The notes below the pieces were generated by a model. It was not told the DNA's origin, searched no databases, and worked only from the letters and a program-made list of their open reading frames with translations. A DNA stretch of 64,000 nt from Antiquaquibacter oligotrophicus (GTDB lineage: Bacteria > Actinomycetota > Actinomycetes > Actinomycetales > Microbacteriaceae), in assembly GCF_020535405.1 (NCBI RefSeq), contig NZ_CP085036.1:1426001-1490000 (forward strand), in the 5' to 3' direction. The translations under genes and the position numbers were made by a program. The stretch's first letter is position 1. Every line of letters starts with the position of its first letter. Positions 22,866 to 31,789 of this stretch are shown one piece after another.

Positions 22866-23801
22866 CTATCGGGTGAAGCCGGGTTGACCGAGCTCCCCCA
22901 GGATCCGGTTGAGGTCAGCGACGGTCGCGAAGTCGATAACGATCTGCCCTTTGCTCGAACCGAGGGTGACCTTCACACGGGTGTTGAGCCGGTCCTCGAG
23001 CCCCTGAGCAATCTCATCGAGCTGACCTTGACGTCCGCCGGCCGTGGGTTTTGTTTTGGCAGGTTTCGGCGAGGCCGTCGCGACGATCGCCTCGGCTGCG
23101 CGAACGGAGAGCTCTTCGTTGACGATCTTGTCGGCGAGACGCTCCATGGCCGCGGGGTCCCCGGCAGCCAGGATGGCGCGAGCATGTCCCGCGCTCAGCA
23201 CACCAGCGGCGACGCGATTGCGGATGGGCTCCGGCAGCTTCAGAAGTCGCAGGGTGTTGGTGATCTGCGGGCGAGACCGGCCGATGCGCTGCGCGAGCTC
23301 GTCCTGCGTCACCCCGAAGTCTGCGAGAAGCTGCTGATAGGCGGATGCCTCGTCGATGGCGTTGAGGTTCGCGCGGTGGATGTTCTCGAGGAGGGCATCC
23401 CGCAACATGTCCTCGTCTGCGGTGTTCTTGATGACCGCGGGGATCGTTCTGGTTCCGACCTGTTTACTGGCGCGGAGGCGGCGCTCCCCCATGATGAGCT
23501 CATACTGGGGTCCGCCCGGTTGGGCGTCCGCGAGTGGACGAACAACGATGGGCTGGAGCACCCCGAATTCACGGATCGACACAACGAGCTCTGCAAGTTC
23601 CTCCTCCCGGAACTCCTTGCGCGGCTGCTGCGGGTTCGGCACGATCTCATTCAGCGCGATGTTCGCGAGCCGCAGCCCCGGCACCGCAGCCAGACCCTCG
23701 GCGCCAGGGAAGAAGACGTCAACCGGTCGGGCCGAGTCATCACCGCTCGGGATCAGCGCGCCTATCCCTCGACCCAGCCCGGTTCTCTTTGGTGCTGCCA
23801 T
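22866..23801 (-). CDS. parB: Chromosome partitioning protein ParB
   Basis: 311 residues. The N-terminal LGRGIGALIP motif is followed by the CTP-binding and clamp region (NPQQPRKEFREEELAELVVS, MGERRLRASKQVG), the helix-turn-helix DFGVTQDELAQRIGRSRPQI and the C-terminal dimer domain. The GERR box that binds CTP is intact. ParB loads at parS and organises the origin region with ParA. The start overlaps the parA stop by one base, and three parS sites lie within 1.7 kb. Confidence 0.96.
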   Translation of the reverse strand: MAAPKRTGLGRGIGALIPSGDDSARPVDVFFPGAEGLAAVPGLRLANIALNEIVPNPQQPRKEFREEELAELVVSIREFGVLQPIVVRPLADAQPGGPQYELIMGERRLRASKQVGTRTIPAVIKNTADEDMLRDALLENIHRANLNAIDEASAYQQLLADFGVTQDELAQRIGRSRPQITNTLRLLKLPEPIRNRVAAGVLSAGHARAILAAGDPAAMERLADKIVNEELSVRAAEAIVATASPKPAKTKPTAGGRQGQLDEIAQGLEDRLNTRVKVTLGSSKGQIVIDFATVADLNRILGELGQPGFTR

Positions 23802-24709
23802 TACTGGGGTGCTCCTCGTCGTGCGATCTCGGCCGCCGCCTCGAGGTACGAGAGCGACCCGGGCGAATTGGCGTCGTAGCTCACGACGCTTTGACCGTAG
23901 CTCGGCGCCTCGGAGATGCGTACCGAGCGCGGGATGACCGTATCGAGAACCTGATCGGGGAAGTGATCCCGTACGTCCTGCACCACCTGGTTGGCGAGAT
24001 TGGTGCGCGAGTCGTACATCGTCAGGAGGATTGTGGAGACGGTCAACGCTGGGTTCAAGTGACGCTCGATGAGCTGGATGTTGCTGAGGAGCTGGCTCAG
24101 ACCCTCGAGTGCGTAGTACTCACACTGGATGGGGATGAGCACTTCCTGGGCTGCAACAAATGCGTTGATCGTCAGCAGTCCGAGCGACGGTGGGCAGTCG
24201 ATGAAGACGTAGTGGAAGGTGTTCTCTGCCAGGTAGGCGTCGAGGGGCGTGCGCAGGCGCTGCTCGCGAGCGACGAGCGAGACCAACTCGATCTCTGCGC
24301 CGGCGAGGTGAATGGTGGCGGGTACGCAGTACAGGTGGTCGAACTCCGGGCTCTTCTGCACCACATCGCTCATTGAGGCATCCCCCACGAGAACGTCGTA
24401 CACACTCGCGGTTTCGGCACGGTGCTCCACGCCGAGTGCCGTCGATGCGTTGCCCTGTGGATCCAAGTCGATGACCAGAACGTTCGCCCCGGCTCGAGCG
24501 AGCGCTGCGGCGAGGTTCACGGCGGTAGTCGTTTTTCCGACTCCGCCCTTCTGGTTAGCAACGGTGAAGATTCGCGGTGCGGGTGGCAGGGGAAGCTGGT
24601 CGGCGGCTATCGCCAGACGGCGTCGAGTGAGGTCAGCGACTTCCCGCGCGAGCGGGGTGGAGTCGTCGAATGCCGGTGCTTCGGCGCTCAGTCCATCGGA
24701 TTGTTTCAC
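23801..24709 (-). CDS. parA: Chromosome partitioning ATPase ParA (Soj)
   Basis: 302 residues. The deviant Walker A motif NQKGGVGKTTTAVNLAAAL is at about residue 52, followed by LVIDLDPQGNASTALG and IDCPPSLGLLTINAFVA. The GTG start at 24709 lies within a parS site (24702-24717), so ParB binding could directly affect parA expression. ParA moves ParB-bound origins along the nucleoid. The N-terminal extension before the Walker motif (about 45 residues) is usual in actinobacteria. Confidence 0.95.
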   Translation of the reverse strand: MKQSDGLSAEAPAFDDSTPLAREVADLTRRRLAIAADQLPLPPAPRIFTVANQKGGVGKTTTAVNLAAALARAGANVLVIDLDPQGNASTALGVEHRAETASVYDVLVGDASMSDVVQKSPEFDHLYCVPATIHLAGAEIELVSLVAREQRLRTPLDAYLAENTFHYVFIDCPPSLGLLTINAFVAAQEVLIPIQCEYYALEGLSQLLSNIQLIERHLNPALTVSTILLTMYDSRTNLANQVVQDVRDHFPDQVLDTVIPRSVRISEAPSYGQSVVSYDANSPGSLSYLEAAAEIARRGAPQ

Positions 24710-24717
24710 GTGAAACC
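24702..24717. promoter_or_regulatory. parS site 1, overlapping the parA start
   Basis: tgtttcacgtgaaacc matches the 16-bp parS consensus (TGTTTCACGTGAAACA) at 15 positions. The parA GTG codon lies inside it. Confidence 0.93.
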
Positions 24718-24759
24718 TTCGAAACGAGGGGCGAAAGCCCCGGAGAGTATGGTCTGGAG

Positions 24760-25386
24760 TCAGTCCACTGTAGCCCGAAAGACCCGAGTGGCTTCCGGTG
24801 TTATCCCCTCGCCAAGGGTTACCACCGAGACGTCCCGCAGGCGGAATTTACGGATGACCTTTGTCGCCGCATCCACCTCCTGGTTCACTCGCTCGCCCTT
24901 CATAAAAACGAGCTCGCCACCCGATCGAACGAGCGGGACGGTGATGGGGATGAGTTTCGAGAGCGCGGTCACCGCGCGCGCGGTGACCTGATCTAGGGGC
25001 TGAGCGAGCCGAGCTTCCTCCGCGCGCGCCCGGACGACAGTGACATTGTCGAGTTCGAGACGCTCGGACTCCGCCAACAACCATTCGGTTCGGCGTTCCA
25101 TCGGCTCGATCAACACCATGTGAACATCGGGGCGGGCAATAGCGAGGACGAGACCGGGTAACCCTGCGCCGCTGCCGACATCCCCCACGAAGCCAGGAGA
25201 GAGAAGCGGGGCGGGTAGGACGCAGTTCACGAGGTGACGGGTCCATAAACGCGGAAGCTCCAGCGGGCCGATGAGCCCGAGCTCCTCGCCCCACCGCTCG
25301 AGATCTGCGGCGTACTGCCGTGCCCGATCGATCCGGGTGCCGAAGAGTTCCTTAGCTACGTCTGGTTCGGACTCGAGCATCGACAT
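24760..25386 (-). CDS. rsmG: 16S rRNA (guanine527-N7)-methyltransferase
   Basis: 208 residues from the ATG at 25386, chosen because cagggag precedes it; the frame remains open through a parS site upstream, which would otherwise be translated. The SAM-binding motif is FVGDVGSGAGLPGLVLAIA, with LIEPMERRTEWL and VRARAEE following, as in RsmG/GidB. It methylates G527 of 16S rRNA; loss gives low-level streptomycin resistance in other bacteria. It lies in the standard jag-rsmG-parA order. Confidence 0.93.
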   Translation of the reverse strand: MSMLESEPDVAKELFGTRIDRARQYAADLERWGEELGLIGPLELPRLWTRHLVNCVLPAPLLSPGFVGDVGSGAGLPGLVLAIARPDVHMVLIEPMERRTEWLLAESERLELDNVTVVRARAEEARLAQPLDQVTARAVTALSKLIPITVPLVRSGGELVFMKGERVNQEVDAATKVIRKFRLRDVSVVTLGEGITPEATRVFRATVD

Positions 25387-25405
25387 GGGTCTCCCTGTGG
25401 ACGGA

Positions 25406-25421
25406 TGTTTCACGTGAAACA
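25406..25421. promoter_or_regulatory. parS site 2
   Basis: tgtttcacgtgaaaca is a perfect 16-bp parS palindrome between the rsmG start and the jag end. Confidence 0.97.
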
Positions 25422-25431
25422 ACGGAGCGTA

Positions 25432-25447
25432 TGTTTCACGTGAAACA
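25432..25447. promoter_or_regulatory. parS site 3
   Basis: tgtttcacgtgaaaca, a second perfect copy, begins 26 bases after the start of site 2, so the two sites lie about two and a half helical turns apart. Confidence 0.97.
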
Positions 25448-25451
25448 TCAA

Positions 25452-25970
25452 CTAGCGCTTGATGACCGTGTGGCGGTCTCGCCCCTCGCCCTCAGACTCG
25501 GAGGTGAAGCCGCGCTCGGCCACGATGTCGTGCACAAGCTTGCGTTCATAGGACGACATAGGGGGCAGTGCTGCCGACTCTGCTCCCTCTTCGAGACGCT
25601 CGACCGCACGGTCCACCAGCGCCGAGAGTTCAGCTGCCCGAGCATCCCGCGAGCCACCAACGTCAAGAATGAGTCGGGAGAACCGTCCAGTCCGGGCCTG
25701 CACCGCAATACGCGTGAGCTCCTGCAAGGCGCCCACCGTCTCCGGCTTCGACAGCACACGGAGACTCTCCGACTCGGATGCAGTTACCGAAAGGTAGGAG
25801 CGACCTCCCCGCGCTTCGATCTCGATGTCCCCATCAAGGTCGGCGATGTCGAGGAGTTCCTCAATGTAGTCCGCCGCGATGTCGCCCTCTTCTTCGAGTT
25901 CATCAACGCTCGGCGCGTCCTGATCTTTCAGAACTTCGTCGTGGGCCTGGATGTCGGTCACGTCACTCAT
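25452..25970 (-). CDS. jag: R3H/KH domain RNA-binding protein (Jag/KhpB)
   Basis: 172 residues. An acidic N-terminal segment is followed by a KH-like region (DGDIEIEARGG with SLRVLSKPETVGALQELTRIA) and a C-terminal R3H domain (LPPMSSYERKLVHDIVAE). The protein binds RNA and, in other Gram-positive bacteria, affects cell elongation and division. It starts 2 bases after the yidC stop, in the conserved yidC-jag-rsmG order. Confidence 0.92.
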   Translation of the reverse strand: MSDVTDIQAHDEVLKDQDAPSVDELEEEGDIAADYIEELLDIADLDGDIEIEARGGRSYLSVTASESESLRVLSKPETVGALQELTRIAVQARTGRFSRLILDVGGSRDARAAELSALVDRAVERLEEGAESAALPPMSSYERKLVHDIVAERGFTSESEGEGRDRHTVIKR

Positions 25971-25972
25971 CT

Positions 25973-26929
25973 CTATTTCTTCTTCTTTTTAGCGCGGTTC
26001 TTACTCACCGGCTGCTGTCGTTGCGGCTTCTTCGGCTCCTCGACCACCACGGTTCCCTCCGCGGATTCATCGACGATCCCCTTGCGCTGGTTGCGCTTGG
26101 CGAGGCGTGCCTCACGAGCGAGGGCTGCCTCGCTACCAGGAGTCGGCATGTTGCGGATGACGAGGAATTGCTGGCCCATCGTCCAGAAGTTCGACACGAG
26201 CCAGTAGGTCATAACACCAAGCGGGAACGTGAAGCCGGAGAAAGCGAAGACGAGCGGAAGCAAGTAGAGGAGGATTCTCTGCTGGCGATACATCGGGCTC
26301 GCCTTCATTTCCTCCGACTGGTTCTTCGACATGATCTGGAGTTGAGTGATGAACTGCGACGCCGTCATGAGAACGACCATCACCGCCGCGATAACGATGA
26401 CGGCCACGTTGCCGTCTGCCGTGCTGATCGCGAGGCGTAGAGGGGCGCCGAAGATCTCGGCGTTCGCGAAGGATGCCGAGAGATCGGCGTCGAGAAGGCC
26501 CACACCAGACTTGTTGTGCTGCGCATCATTGAGGACGGAGAACAGGCCGAAGAAGATCGGCATCTGAAGTAGAAGAGGAAGGCACGAACTCAGCGGATTC
26601 GTTCCGGTGCGCTTGTAGAGCTCCATCGTCTCGCGAGACATGGCCTCGCGGGAGAACTGATCCTTCTTGCCCTTGTACTTGTCCTGGATTTTCTTGAGCT
26701 GCGGTGCAACCTCGAGCATCCGTCGCTGGCTCTTGATCTGGCGAACGAAGATCGGAATGAGCGCCGCACGAACCACGAGCACCAGACCGACGATGGACAG
26801 CACCCACGTCACACCGGCGTTGTAGTCGAGACCGATTGCCGTGAGACCGGTGTGGAACGCAACGAGGATTGCCTCGATGACCCACTTGATCGGCCACAAC
26901 AAGCTGCCGAAGAAACTCAGAATGTCCAT
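25973..26929 (-). CDS. yidC: Membrane protein insertase YidC
   Basis: 318 residues. The 60KD_IMP core has five helices: the first at about residues 10-35, IQDKYKGKKDQFSREAMSRE in the cytoplasmic loop, TNPLSSCLPLLLQMPIFFGLF, and a C-terminal pair around LLPLVFAFSGFTFPLGVMTY. The tail is Lys/Arg-rich (KNRAKKKKK), as in other actinobacterial YidC, where it can contact the ribosome. It inserts membrane proteins alone or with SecYEG. Confidence 0.95.
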   Translation of the reverse strand: MDILSFFGSLLWPIKWVIEAILVAFHTGLTAIGLDYNAGVTWVLSIVGLVLVVRAALIPIFVRQIKSQRRMLEVAPQLKKIQDKYKGKKDQFSREAMSRETMELYKRTGTNPLSSCLPLLLQMPIFFGLFSVLNDAQHNKSGVGLLDADLSASFANAEIFGAPLRLAISTADGNVAVIVIAAVMVVLMTASQFITQLQIMSKNQSEEMKASPMYRQQRILLYLLPLVFAFSGFTFPLGVMTYWLVSNFWTMGQQFLVIRNMPTPGSEAALAREARLAKRNQRKGIVDESAEGTVVVEEPKKPQRQQPVSKNRAKKKKK

Positions 26930-26936
26930 TGCGGTG

Positions 26937-27248
26937 TTAGCCCCTTCCGTGGCTTGACGCGACGACGAACCCGGAACGGGTTACCCGGAACCGTTCGTGG
27001 CGACGCTCGGGAACGTCATCGATCCCGCCTTCCGCCCACGGGTGGCATCGAGCGATACGACGAGTACCGAGCCACACTCCTCGCACGACGCCATGATGTT
27101 GGATGGCGCCGAGCGTGTAGTGCGAGCACGACGGGTAATAACGACAGACGTCGCCATAGAGCGGAGAGATGACCGCGCGATAGGCAGTGAGAATCGCTAC
27201 GCAGATGTTTCTGGGTACGAGGAGAAGGAACGTGATGACGTTCTTCAT
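26937..27248 (-). CDS. yidD: Membrane protein insertion efficiency factor YidD
   Basis: 103 residues from the ATG at 27248, which has gaggagatc in front of it. The family signature is complete: AYRAVISPLYGDVCRYYPSC, HYTLGAIQHHGVVRG and RIARCHPWAEGG, with its conserved Cys residues. It overlaps the rnpA stop by 4 bases and precedes yidC by 7. Confidence 0.94.
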   Translation of the reverse strand: MKNVITFLLLVPRNICVAILTAYRAVISPLYGDVCRYYPSCSHYTLGAIQHHGVVRGVWLGTRRIARCHPWAEGGIDDVPERRHERFRVTRSGFVVASSHGRG

Positions 27249-27583
27249 GATCTCCTCGCGATCGAACCGAGACCCCGGGCGATCTCGGATTGAAGGGTAG
27301 ACCACTCAGCCTCGGCAGAAGCTGGCAGTGCTCTGATCACGACATCGTTCCCCACACCGAGTGCGGGGAGGAGCGAATAGCAGGCGGCTCGCAGACGACG
27401 ACGTACCCTGTTACGCACAACGGCCCCGCCCACAGCCTTGGTCACGATAAAACCGAAGCGAGATGGAGCGGAGCCTGTGCTCACGACGTGCAGAATGGTG
27501 TGCTCGTTCGACACCCGCCGGCCCTTGCGTGAGATCGCTCGAAAGTCACGGGCATCCGTCACCCTGTTCGATCTAGCAAGCAC
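27245..27583 (-). CDS. rnpA: Ribonuclease P protein component
   Basis: 112 residues with the RNR-containing signature VVRNRVRRRLRAAC near residue 55 and the N-terminal NRVTDARDFRAISRKGRR. It is the protein subunit of RNase P, which trims the 5' ends of tRNA precursors. The start is GTG. It lies 9 bases after rpmH, the nearly universal order. Confidence 0.95.
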   Translation of the reverse strand: MLARSNRVTDARDFRAISRKGRRVSNEHTILHVVSTGSAPSRFGFIVTKAVGGAVVRNRVRRRLRAACYSLLPALGVGNDVVIRALPASAEAEWSTLQSEIARGLGSIARRS

Positions 27584-27592
27584 CGGAGAGGA

Positions 27593-27730
27593 TCAGGCGG
27601 AGAGTTCGGAGCGACCCTTGCGACGACGGGCAGCCAGGATGGCGCGGCCGGCGCGGGTGCGCATACGAAGTCGGAAGCCGTGCACCTTGGCGCGGCGCCG
27701 GTTGTTCGGCTGGAAAGTTCTCTTGCTCAT
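27593..27730 (-). CDS. rpmH: 50S ribosomal protein L34
   Basis: 45 residues, [20 protein letters not shown] onward, ending [11 protein letters not shown], with the [13 protein letters not shown] core. This is the expected size and sequence of L34. It is the first gene of the rpmH-rnpA-yidD-yidC-jag set, divergent from dnaA. Confidence 0.97.
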   Translation of the reverse strand: MSKRTFQPNNRRRAKVHGFRLRMRTRAGRAILAARRRKGRSELSA

Positions 27731-28001
27731 AAGTCATGTCTCCAATGCGCGCCGAAGCCCGCGAGAATTGTGGCCGATTAGGCCCGAAGTCAACTGATTA
27801 AAGGTACGGGGTTAAACCACACCGGTCAAACGGCCACAGGCTATCCACATCGGGATAACTCGGGTTAGATAGTTGGGCCTGTGGAGAACTAAGGTAAAGC
27901 CAGCCCTCGACGCGTACTTATCTCGGCCAATTGCCGGGAGTTTCAGCGGCGCTGGCGGTGGATAAAGGTGTGAGTAAATTCGCGAGGATGTGGGCATAAG
28001 A
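27731..28001. other. rpmH-dnaA intergenic region with DnaA-box-like sites
   Basis: The 271 bases between the divergent rpmH and dnaA genes are AT-richer than the surroundings. Three DnaA-box-like sites can be seen: CTATCCACA at 27841, TGTGGAGAA at 27880 and GGTGGATAA at 27957. They probably serve autoregulation of dnaA or extend the origin. Confidence 0.6.
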
Positions 28002-29405
28002 ATGTCGGACAGCACTGACCCGACTCGAGAGATCTGGGCAACGGTCCTCTCTCGCCTGACCTCAGACGAGCGCATCACCCCTCAACTACTCGGTTTCGTC
28101 AACCTCGTCGAACCCAAGGGTGTGATGGCCGGCACCCTCTATCTCGAGGTACCGAACGAGCTCACACGCGGGATGCTCGAGCAGCGCATCCGCATCCCGC
28201 TCTTGAACTCGATCGCCGAGTTGGACGACACCTACGAGGTGTCCAACTTCGCGATCGTCGTGAACCCCGAGATCCAACTCGACGCCCTCGACCAAACCCA
28301 CGATTCACCGGAACCTGCCGCGTACATCGAACCGACAACGGTGATCGATACACCTCAGACTCGTCGAACCGATTCACGACTCAACCCGAAGTACAGCTTC
28401 GACAACTTCGTCATCGGCGGGTCCAACCGTTTCGCCCACGCCGCCGCAGTCGCCGTGGCCGAGGCGCCGGCCAAGGCCTATAACCCTCTCTTCATCTACG
28501 GGGAGTCCGGCCTGGGTAAGACACACCTTCTCCACGCGATCGGGCACTACGCGGAGAGTCTGTATCCGGGCATCCGGGTTCGCTACGTCAGCTCCGAAGA
28601 GTTCACCAACGACTTCATCAACTCGATCGCCAACAACCGAGCGTCGATGTTCCAGTCGCGTTATCGCGAGATCGACATTCTCTTGATCGACGACATCCAG
28701 TTCCTTCAGGGAAAGGACTCCACGCAGGAGGCCTTCTTCCACACGTTCAACACACTCCACGACCACAACAAGCAAGTCGTCATTACGAGTGACCTTCCTC
28801 CCAAACACCTCACGGGGTTCGAGGACCGGATGCGGTCACGCTTCGAGTGGGGTCTCATCACCGACGTTCAGGCGCCCGATCTCGAGACACGTATCGCGAT
28901 CCTTCGTAAGAAGGCGCAGAGCGAGAAACTCCAGGTCTCCCCCGACATCCTCGAATACATGGCATCGAAGGTGTCGTCGAACATCCGGGAACTCGAGGGA
29001 ACACTCATCCGCGTAACCGCGTTCGCCAACCTCAATCGTCAACCGGTCGATATGGCACTCGTGCAGACAGTGCTCAAGGACCTCATCACGCTCGACGAAG
29101 ACAACGTCATCGCGCCGGTCGACATCATCAACCACACGGCTGACTACTTCAAACTCACCGTGGACGACCTTTACGGATCATCCCGTTCGCAGGCGGTCGC
29201 GACTGCCCGGCAGATCGCCATGTATCTGTGCCGGGAGATGACGAATCTGTCGCTTCCCAAGATCGGACAGCTCTTCGGCAACCGCGATCACACCACTGTG
29301 ATGTACGCCAACAAGAAGATCACGGAGCTCATGAAGGAGCGGCGCTCGATCTACAACCAGGTCACCGAACTGACCAGTCGGATCAAGCAGAACAATCGCG
29401 CCTAA
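28002..29405 (+). CDS. dnaA: Chromosomal replication initiator protein DnaA
   Basis: 467 residues from the ATG at 28002. Domain I (about 1-85) and a short linker precede the AAA+ domain (NPKYSFDNFVIGGSNRFAHA, Walker A GESGLGKTHLLHAI, Walker B LLIDDIQFLQGK), and domain IV has the DnaA-box recognition signature LFGNRDHTTVMYANKKI. The linker is much shorter than in streptomycetes. The GTG at 27990 four codons upstream is an alternative start. It initiates replication at the adjacent oriC. Confidence 0.97.
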   Translation: MSDSTDPTREIWATVLSRLTSDERITPQLLGFVNLVEPKGVMAGTLYLEVPNELTRGMLEQRIRIPLLNSIAELDDTYEVSNFAIVVNPEIQLDALDQTHDSPEPAAYIEPTTVIDTPQTRRTDSRLNPKYSFDNFVIGGSNRFAHAAAVAVAEAPAKAYNPLFIYGESGLGKTHLLHAIGHYAESLYPGIRVRYVSSEEFTNDFINSIANNRASMFQSRYREIDILLIDDIQFLQGKDSTQEAFFHTFNTLHDHNKQVVITSDLPPKHLTGFEDRMRSRFEWGLITDVQAPDLETRIAILRKKAQSEKLQVSPDILEYMASKVSSNIRELEGTLIRVTAFANLNRQPVDMALVQTVLKDLITLDEDNVIAPVDIINHTADYFKLTVDDLYGSSRSQAVATARQIAMYLCREMTNLSLPKIGQLFGNRDHTTVMYANKKITELMKERRSIYNQVTELTSRIKQNNRA

Positions 29406-29733
29406 TTCTTCACACTGTGGAAAACGTGTGAATAACTGTGGAGACACGCGGGACGCCCTGTTGATGGGAATCTGACTATCTGTGGAAAACGAGTTGGGTT
29501 CATTCTTTTGACTGAATCTGTCCCCACCGTCACTCACGGCTCGTCAACAACTTACGCGGTTGTAGTTTCCAGACCTGGCGCGCATTAACCGCCGTTATCC
29601 ACACCATCCACAACGGTTAAGAATCTTGTCCTTTGTTCTTCAAGGATTTTTGGGGGATAACCCTGAGGGGTCCGCCGCTAACCGGCTGTGCCAGTATTAA
29701 CGCCCAGAGCGTCGATCGGGTGAGGGGTGTTTC
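29406..29733. other. Probable chromosomal replication origin (oriC)
   Basis: The 328-bp dnaA-dnaN gap holds a perfect DnaA box (TTATCCACA, 29595-29603) and several near matches: TGTGGAAAA at 29416 and 29481, TGTGAATAA at 29428, TGTGGAGAC at 29437 and CCATCCACA at 29604. An AT-rich stretch at about 29615-29660 is a candidate unwinding element. Its location between dnaA and dnaN is that of known actinobacterial origins. There are three parS sites 4 kb away. Confidence 0.8.
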
Positions 29734-30879
29734 GTGAAGTTCCAGGTCAATCGCGACGTGTTCAGTGAGGCCGTCTCCTTCGCTGTCAAACTCCTGCCGC
29801 AACGCACAACTCTGCCGATCCTGAGCGGTGTGCTCATCGAGGCTGAGGGTGATGGCATCACACTGTCGTCATTCGACTACGAAGTCTCGGCGCGCACGCA
29901 GGTCACAGCGAACGTCGACGAACCCGGCACGGCCCTCGTCTCAGGGCGACTCCTCGCGGAAATTGCCAGCAGGCTTCCCGCAGCGCCCGTCACCTTCACC
30001 ACGGAAGACGGTCGGATTCTCGTTACCTGTGGTTCGGCATCCTTCACGCTGCTGAGCATGCCCGTCGAGGAGTACCCCACGTTGCCCGAAGTTTCGGACA
30101 AGGCAGGCCTCCTCAAGGGCGAGGATTTCGCCGCAGCCATCTCCCAAGTTGCGGTCGCGGCATCGCGAGACGATGTAACACCGGTGATCACCGGAGTTCA
30201 GCTCGAGGTCTCAGACAACAGCGTCTCCCTCGTAGCGACCGACCGCTACCGCGTCGCGGTGAGAGAGATCGAGTGGGATTCCGGCGCATCCGGGATCGAC
30301 CAGGCGACCGCTCTCGTGCCGGCGCGGACCTTGACGGAGATCGGCAAGACCTTCGGTCACAGCGCGACGATCTCGGTTGCCATCACGAGCACCGATGATC
30401 GCGAGCTCATCGCCTTCCGTGCCGACAACAAGATCGTCACCTCGTTGCTGATCAAGGGAAACTTCCCGCCTGTCAGGCGTCTGTTCCCGGACGAGGTCGA
30501 CAACTACGCGGTGCTCAATACGGCGGAGCTCATCGAGTCCGTTCGACGTGTCGCGCTTGTTCTCGAGCGCGAAGCTGCCCTTCGATTTACCTTCACGGTT
30601 GATGGGCTGACGCTCGAGGCGATCGGATCCGAGCAAGCTCAAGCGTCGGAGACGGTCGACGCCTTCCTCACCGGGGACGAGACGGTCGTCTCCCTCAAGC
30701 CGCAGTTCCTCCTCGACGGCCTCGCATCCGTGCATTCGGAGTTCGTGCGGATCTCGTTCACGAAGACGGAGAATCCGAACAAGCCGGGACCGGTTCTCAT
30801 CACAAGCCAGTCCTCGAAAGACCAGCCGGGCGCCGATAACTACAAGTACCTCCTGCAGCCAAACCTTCTGCTGCGCTGA
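29734..30879 (+). CDS. dnaN: DNA polymerase III sliding clamp, beta subunit
   Basis: 381 residues with the three-domain clamp fold. Recognisable pieces are MKFQVNRDVFSEAVSFAVKL with LPQRTTLPILSGVLI at the start, TDRYRVAVREIEW in the middle domain and the C-terminal clamp end with PVLITSQ. The usual LMPxR/MPxR terminus is replaced by LLQPNLLLR. The start codon is GTG. It tethers the polymerase to DNA. Confidence 0.97.
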   Translation: MKFQVNRDVFSEAVSFAVKLLPQRTTLPILSGVLIEAEGDGITLSSFDYEVSARTQVTANVDEPGTALVSGRLLAEIASRLPAAPVTFTTEDGRILVTCGSASFTLLSMPVEEYPTLPEVSDKAGLLKGEDFAAAISQVAVAASRDDVTPVITGVQLEVSDNSVSLVATDRYRVAVREIEWDSGASGIDQATALVPARTLTEIGKTFGHSATISVAITSTDDRELIAFRADNKIVTSLLIKGNFPPVRRLFPDEVDNYAVLNTAELIESVRRVALVLEREAALRFTFTVDGLTLEAIGSEQAQASETVDAFLTGDETVVSLKPQFLLDGLASVHSEFVRISFTKTENPNKPGPVLITSQSSKDQPGADNYKYLLQPNLLLR

Positions 30880-30899
30880 CCACGATCAAGGACTCGCTG

Positions 30900-31784
30900 A
30901 TGCACATTGGAATCATTGGGCTCGGCAAGATGGGCAACAACATGCGTGCCCGCTTGCGCAAAAACGGCGTCGAGGTAACGGGCTACGACCCGAACGCCGA
31001 GGTGTCGGATGTCGCGGACCTCGCCGCGCTCGCCGAAGCCCTGCCCGCTCCCCGACTCGTCTGGGTGATGGTGCCGTCGGGAAAGATCACGGATGACGTG
31101 ATCACTCAGGTCTCGGAGGTACTGAGCCCCGGCGACCTCGTGATCGACGGTGGCAACTCGCGGTTCACCGACGACGCTGTGCACTCCGAGTTTCTGGCGG
31201 CAAAGGGCATCCGGTTCGTCGATGTCGGCGTCTCGGGCGGAATCTGGGGACTCGAGAACGGCTACGGACTCATGGCCGGCGGCGATGCGGCCGACATCGA
31301 GTTCGCGATGCCGGTCTTCGATGCGCTGCGCCCGGACGGTCCGCGCGACGAGGGTTTTGTGCACGCCGGCAAGGTGGGTGCTGGGCACTACGTGAAGATG
31401 GTGCACAACGGTATCGAGTACGCGCTCATGCAGGCGTGGGCCGAGGGTTATGAACTCCTGGAAAGCCGCGACGATCTCGTCCACGATGTGACCGGAACGT
31501 TCAAGGCGTGGAAGCGTGGAACGGTCGTTCGTTCCTGGCTGCTCGACCTCCTGGTGAACGCGCTCGAGGAGGACCCAGACTTCGAGCAGATCGCCGGCTA
31601 CGTCGAGGATTCCGGCGAGGGTCGCTGGACGGTGCACGATGCGCTCGACCGGGCGGTTCCGGTTCCGACGATCAGCGCCGCGATCTTCGCGCGCTTCGTC
31701 TCACGCCAGAAGGACTCCCCCGCGATGAAGGCCGTGGCAGCTCTCCGCAATCAGTTCGGTGGGCACGCGGTCCGCAAGAACTGA
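30900..31784 (+). CDS. gnd: 6-phosphogluconate dehydrogenase, decarboxylating (short form)
   Basis: 294 residues, the short GndA/YqeC-type form rather than the 470-residue enterobacterial one. HIGIIGLGKMGNNMRARL is the dinucleotide-binding start, followed by DGGNSRF and VGAGHYVKMVHNGIEYALMQ with the catalytic Lys and Asn. It oxidises 6-phosphogluconate to ribulose 5-phosphate with release of CO2. The position between dnaN and recF is conserved in actinobacteria. It is separated from dnaN by 20 bases. Confidence 0.93.
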   Translation: MHIGIIGLGKMGNNMRARLRKNGVEVTGYDPNAEVSDVADLAALAEALPAPRLVWVMVPSGKITDDVITQVSEVLSPGDLVIDGGNSRFTDDAVHSEFLAAKGIRFVDVGVSGGIWGLENGYGLMAGGDAADIEFAMPVFDALRPDGPRDEGFVHAGKVGAGHYVKMVHNGIEYALMQAWAEGYELLESRDDLVHDVTGTFKAWKRGTVVRSWLLDLLVNALEEDPDFEQIAGYVEDSGEGRWTVHDALDRAVPVPTISAAIFARFVSRQKDSPAMKAVAALRNQFGGHAVRKN

Positions 31785-31789
31785 CGCGC

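Noticed and set aside
25431..26440. CRISPR-like spacing of the parS palindromes
   Set aside because: There are only two adjacent copies 26 bp apart, both exact matches to parS, with parA and parB alongside.
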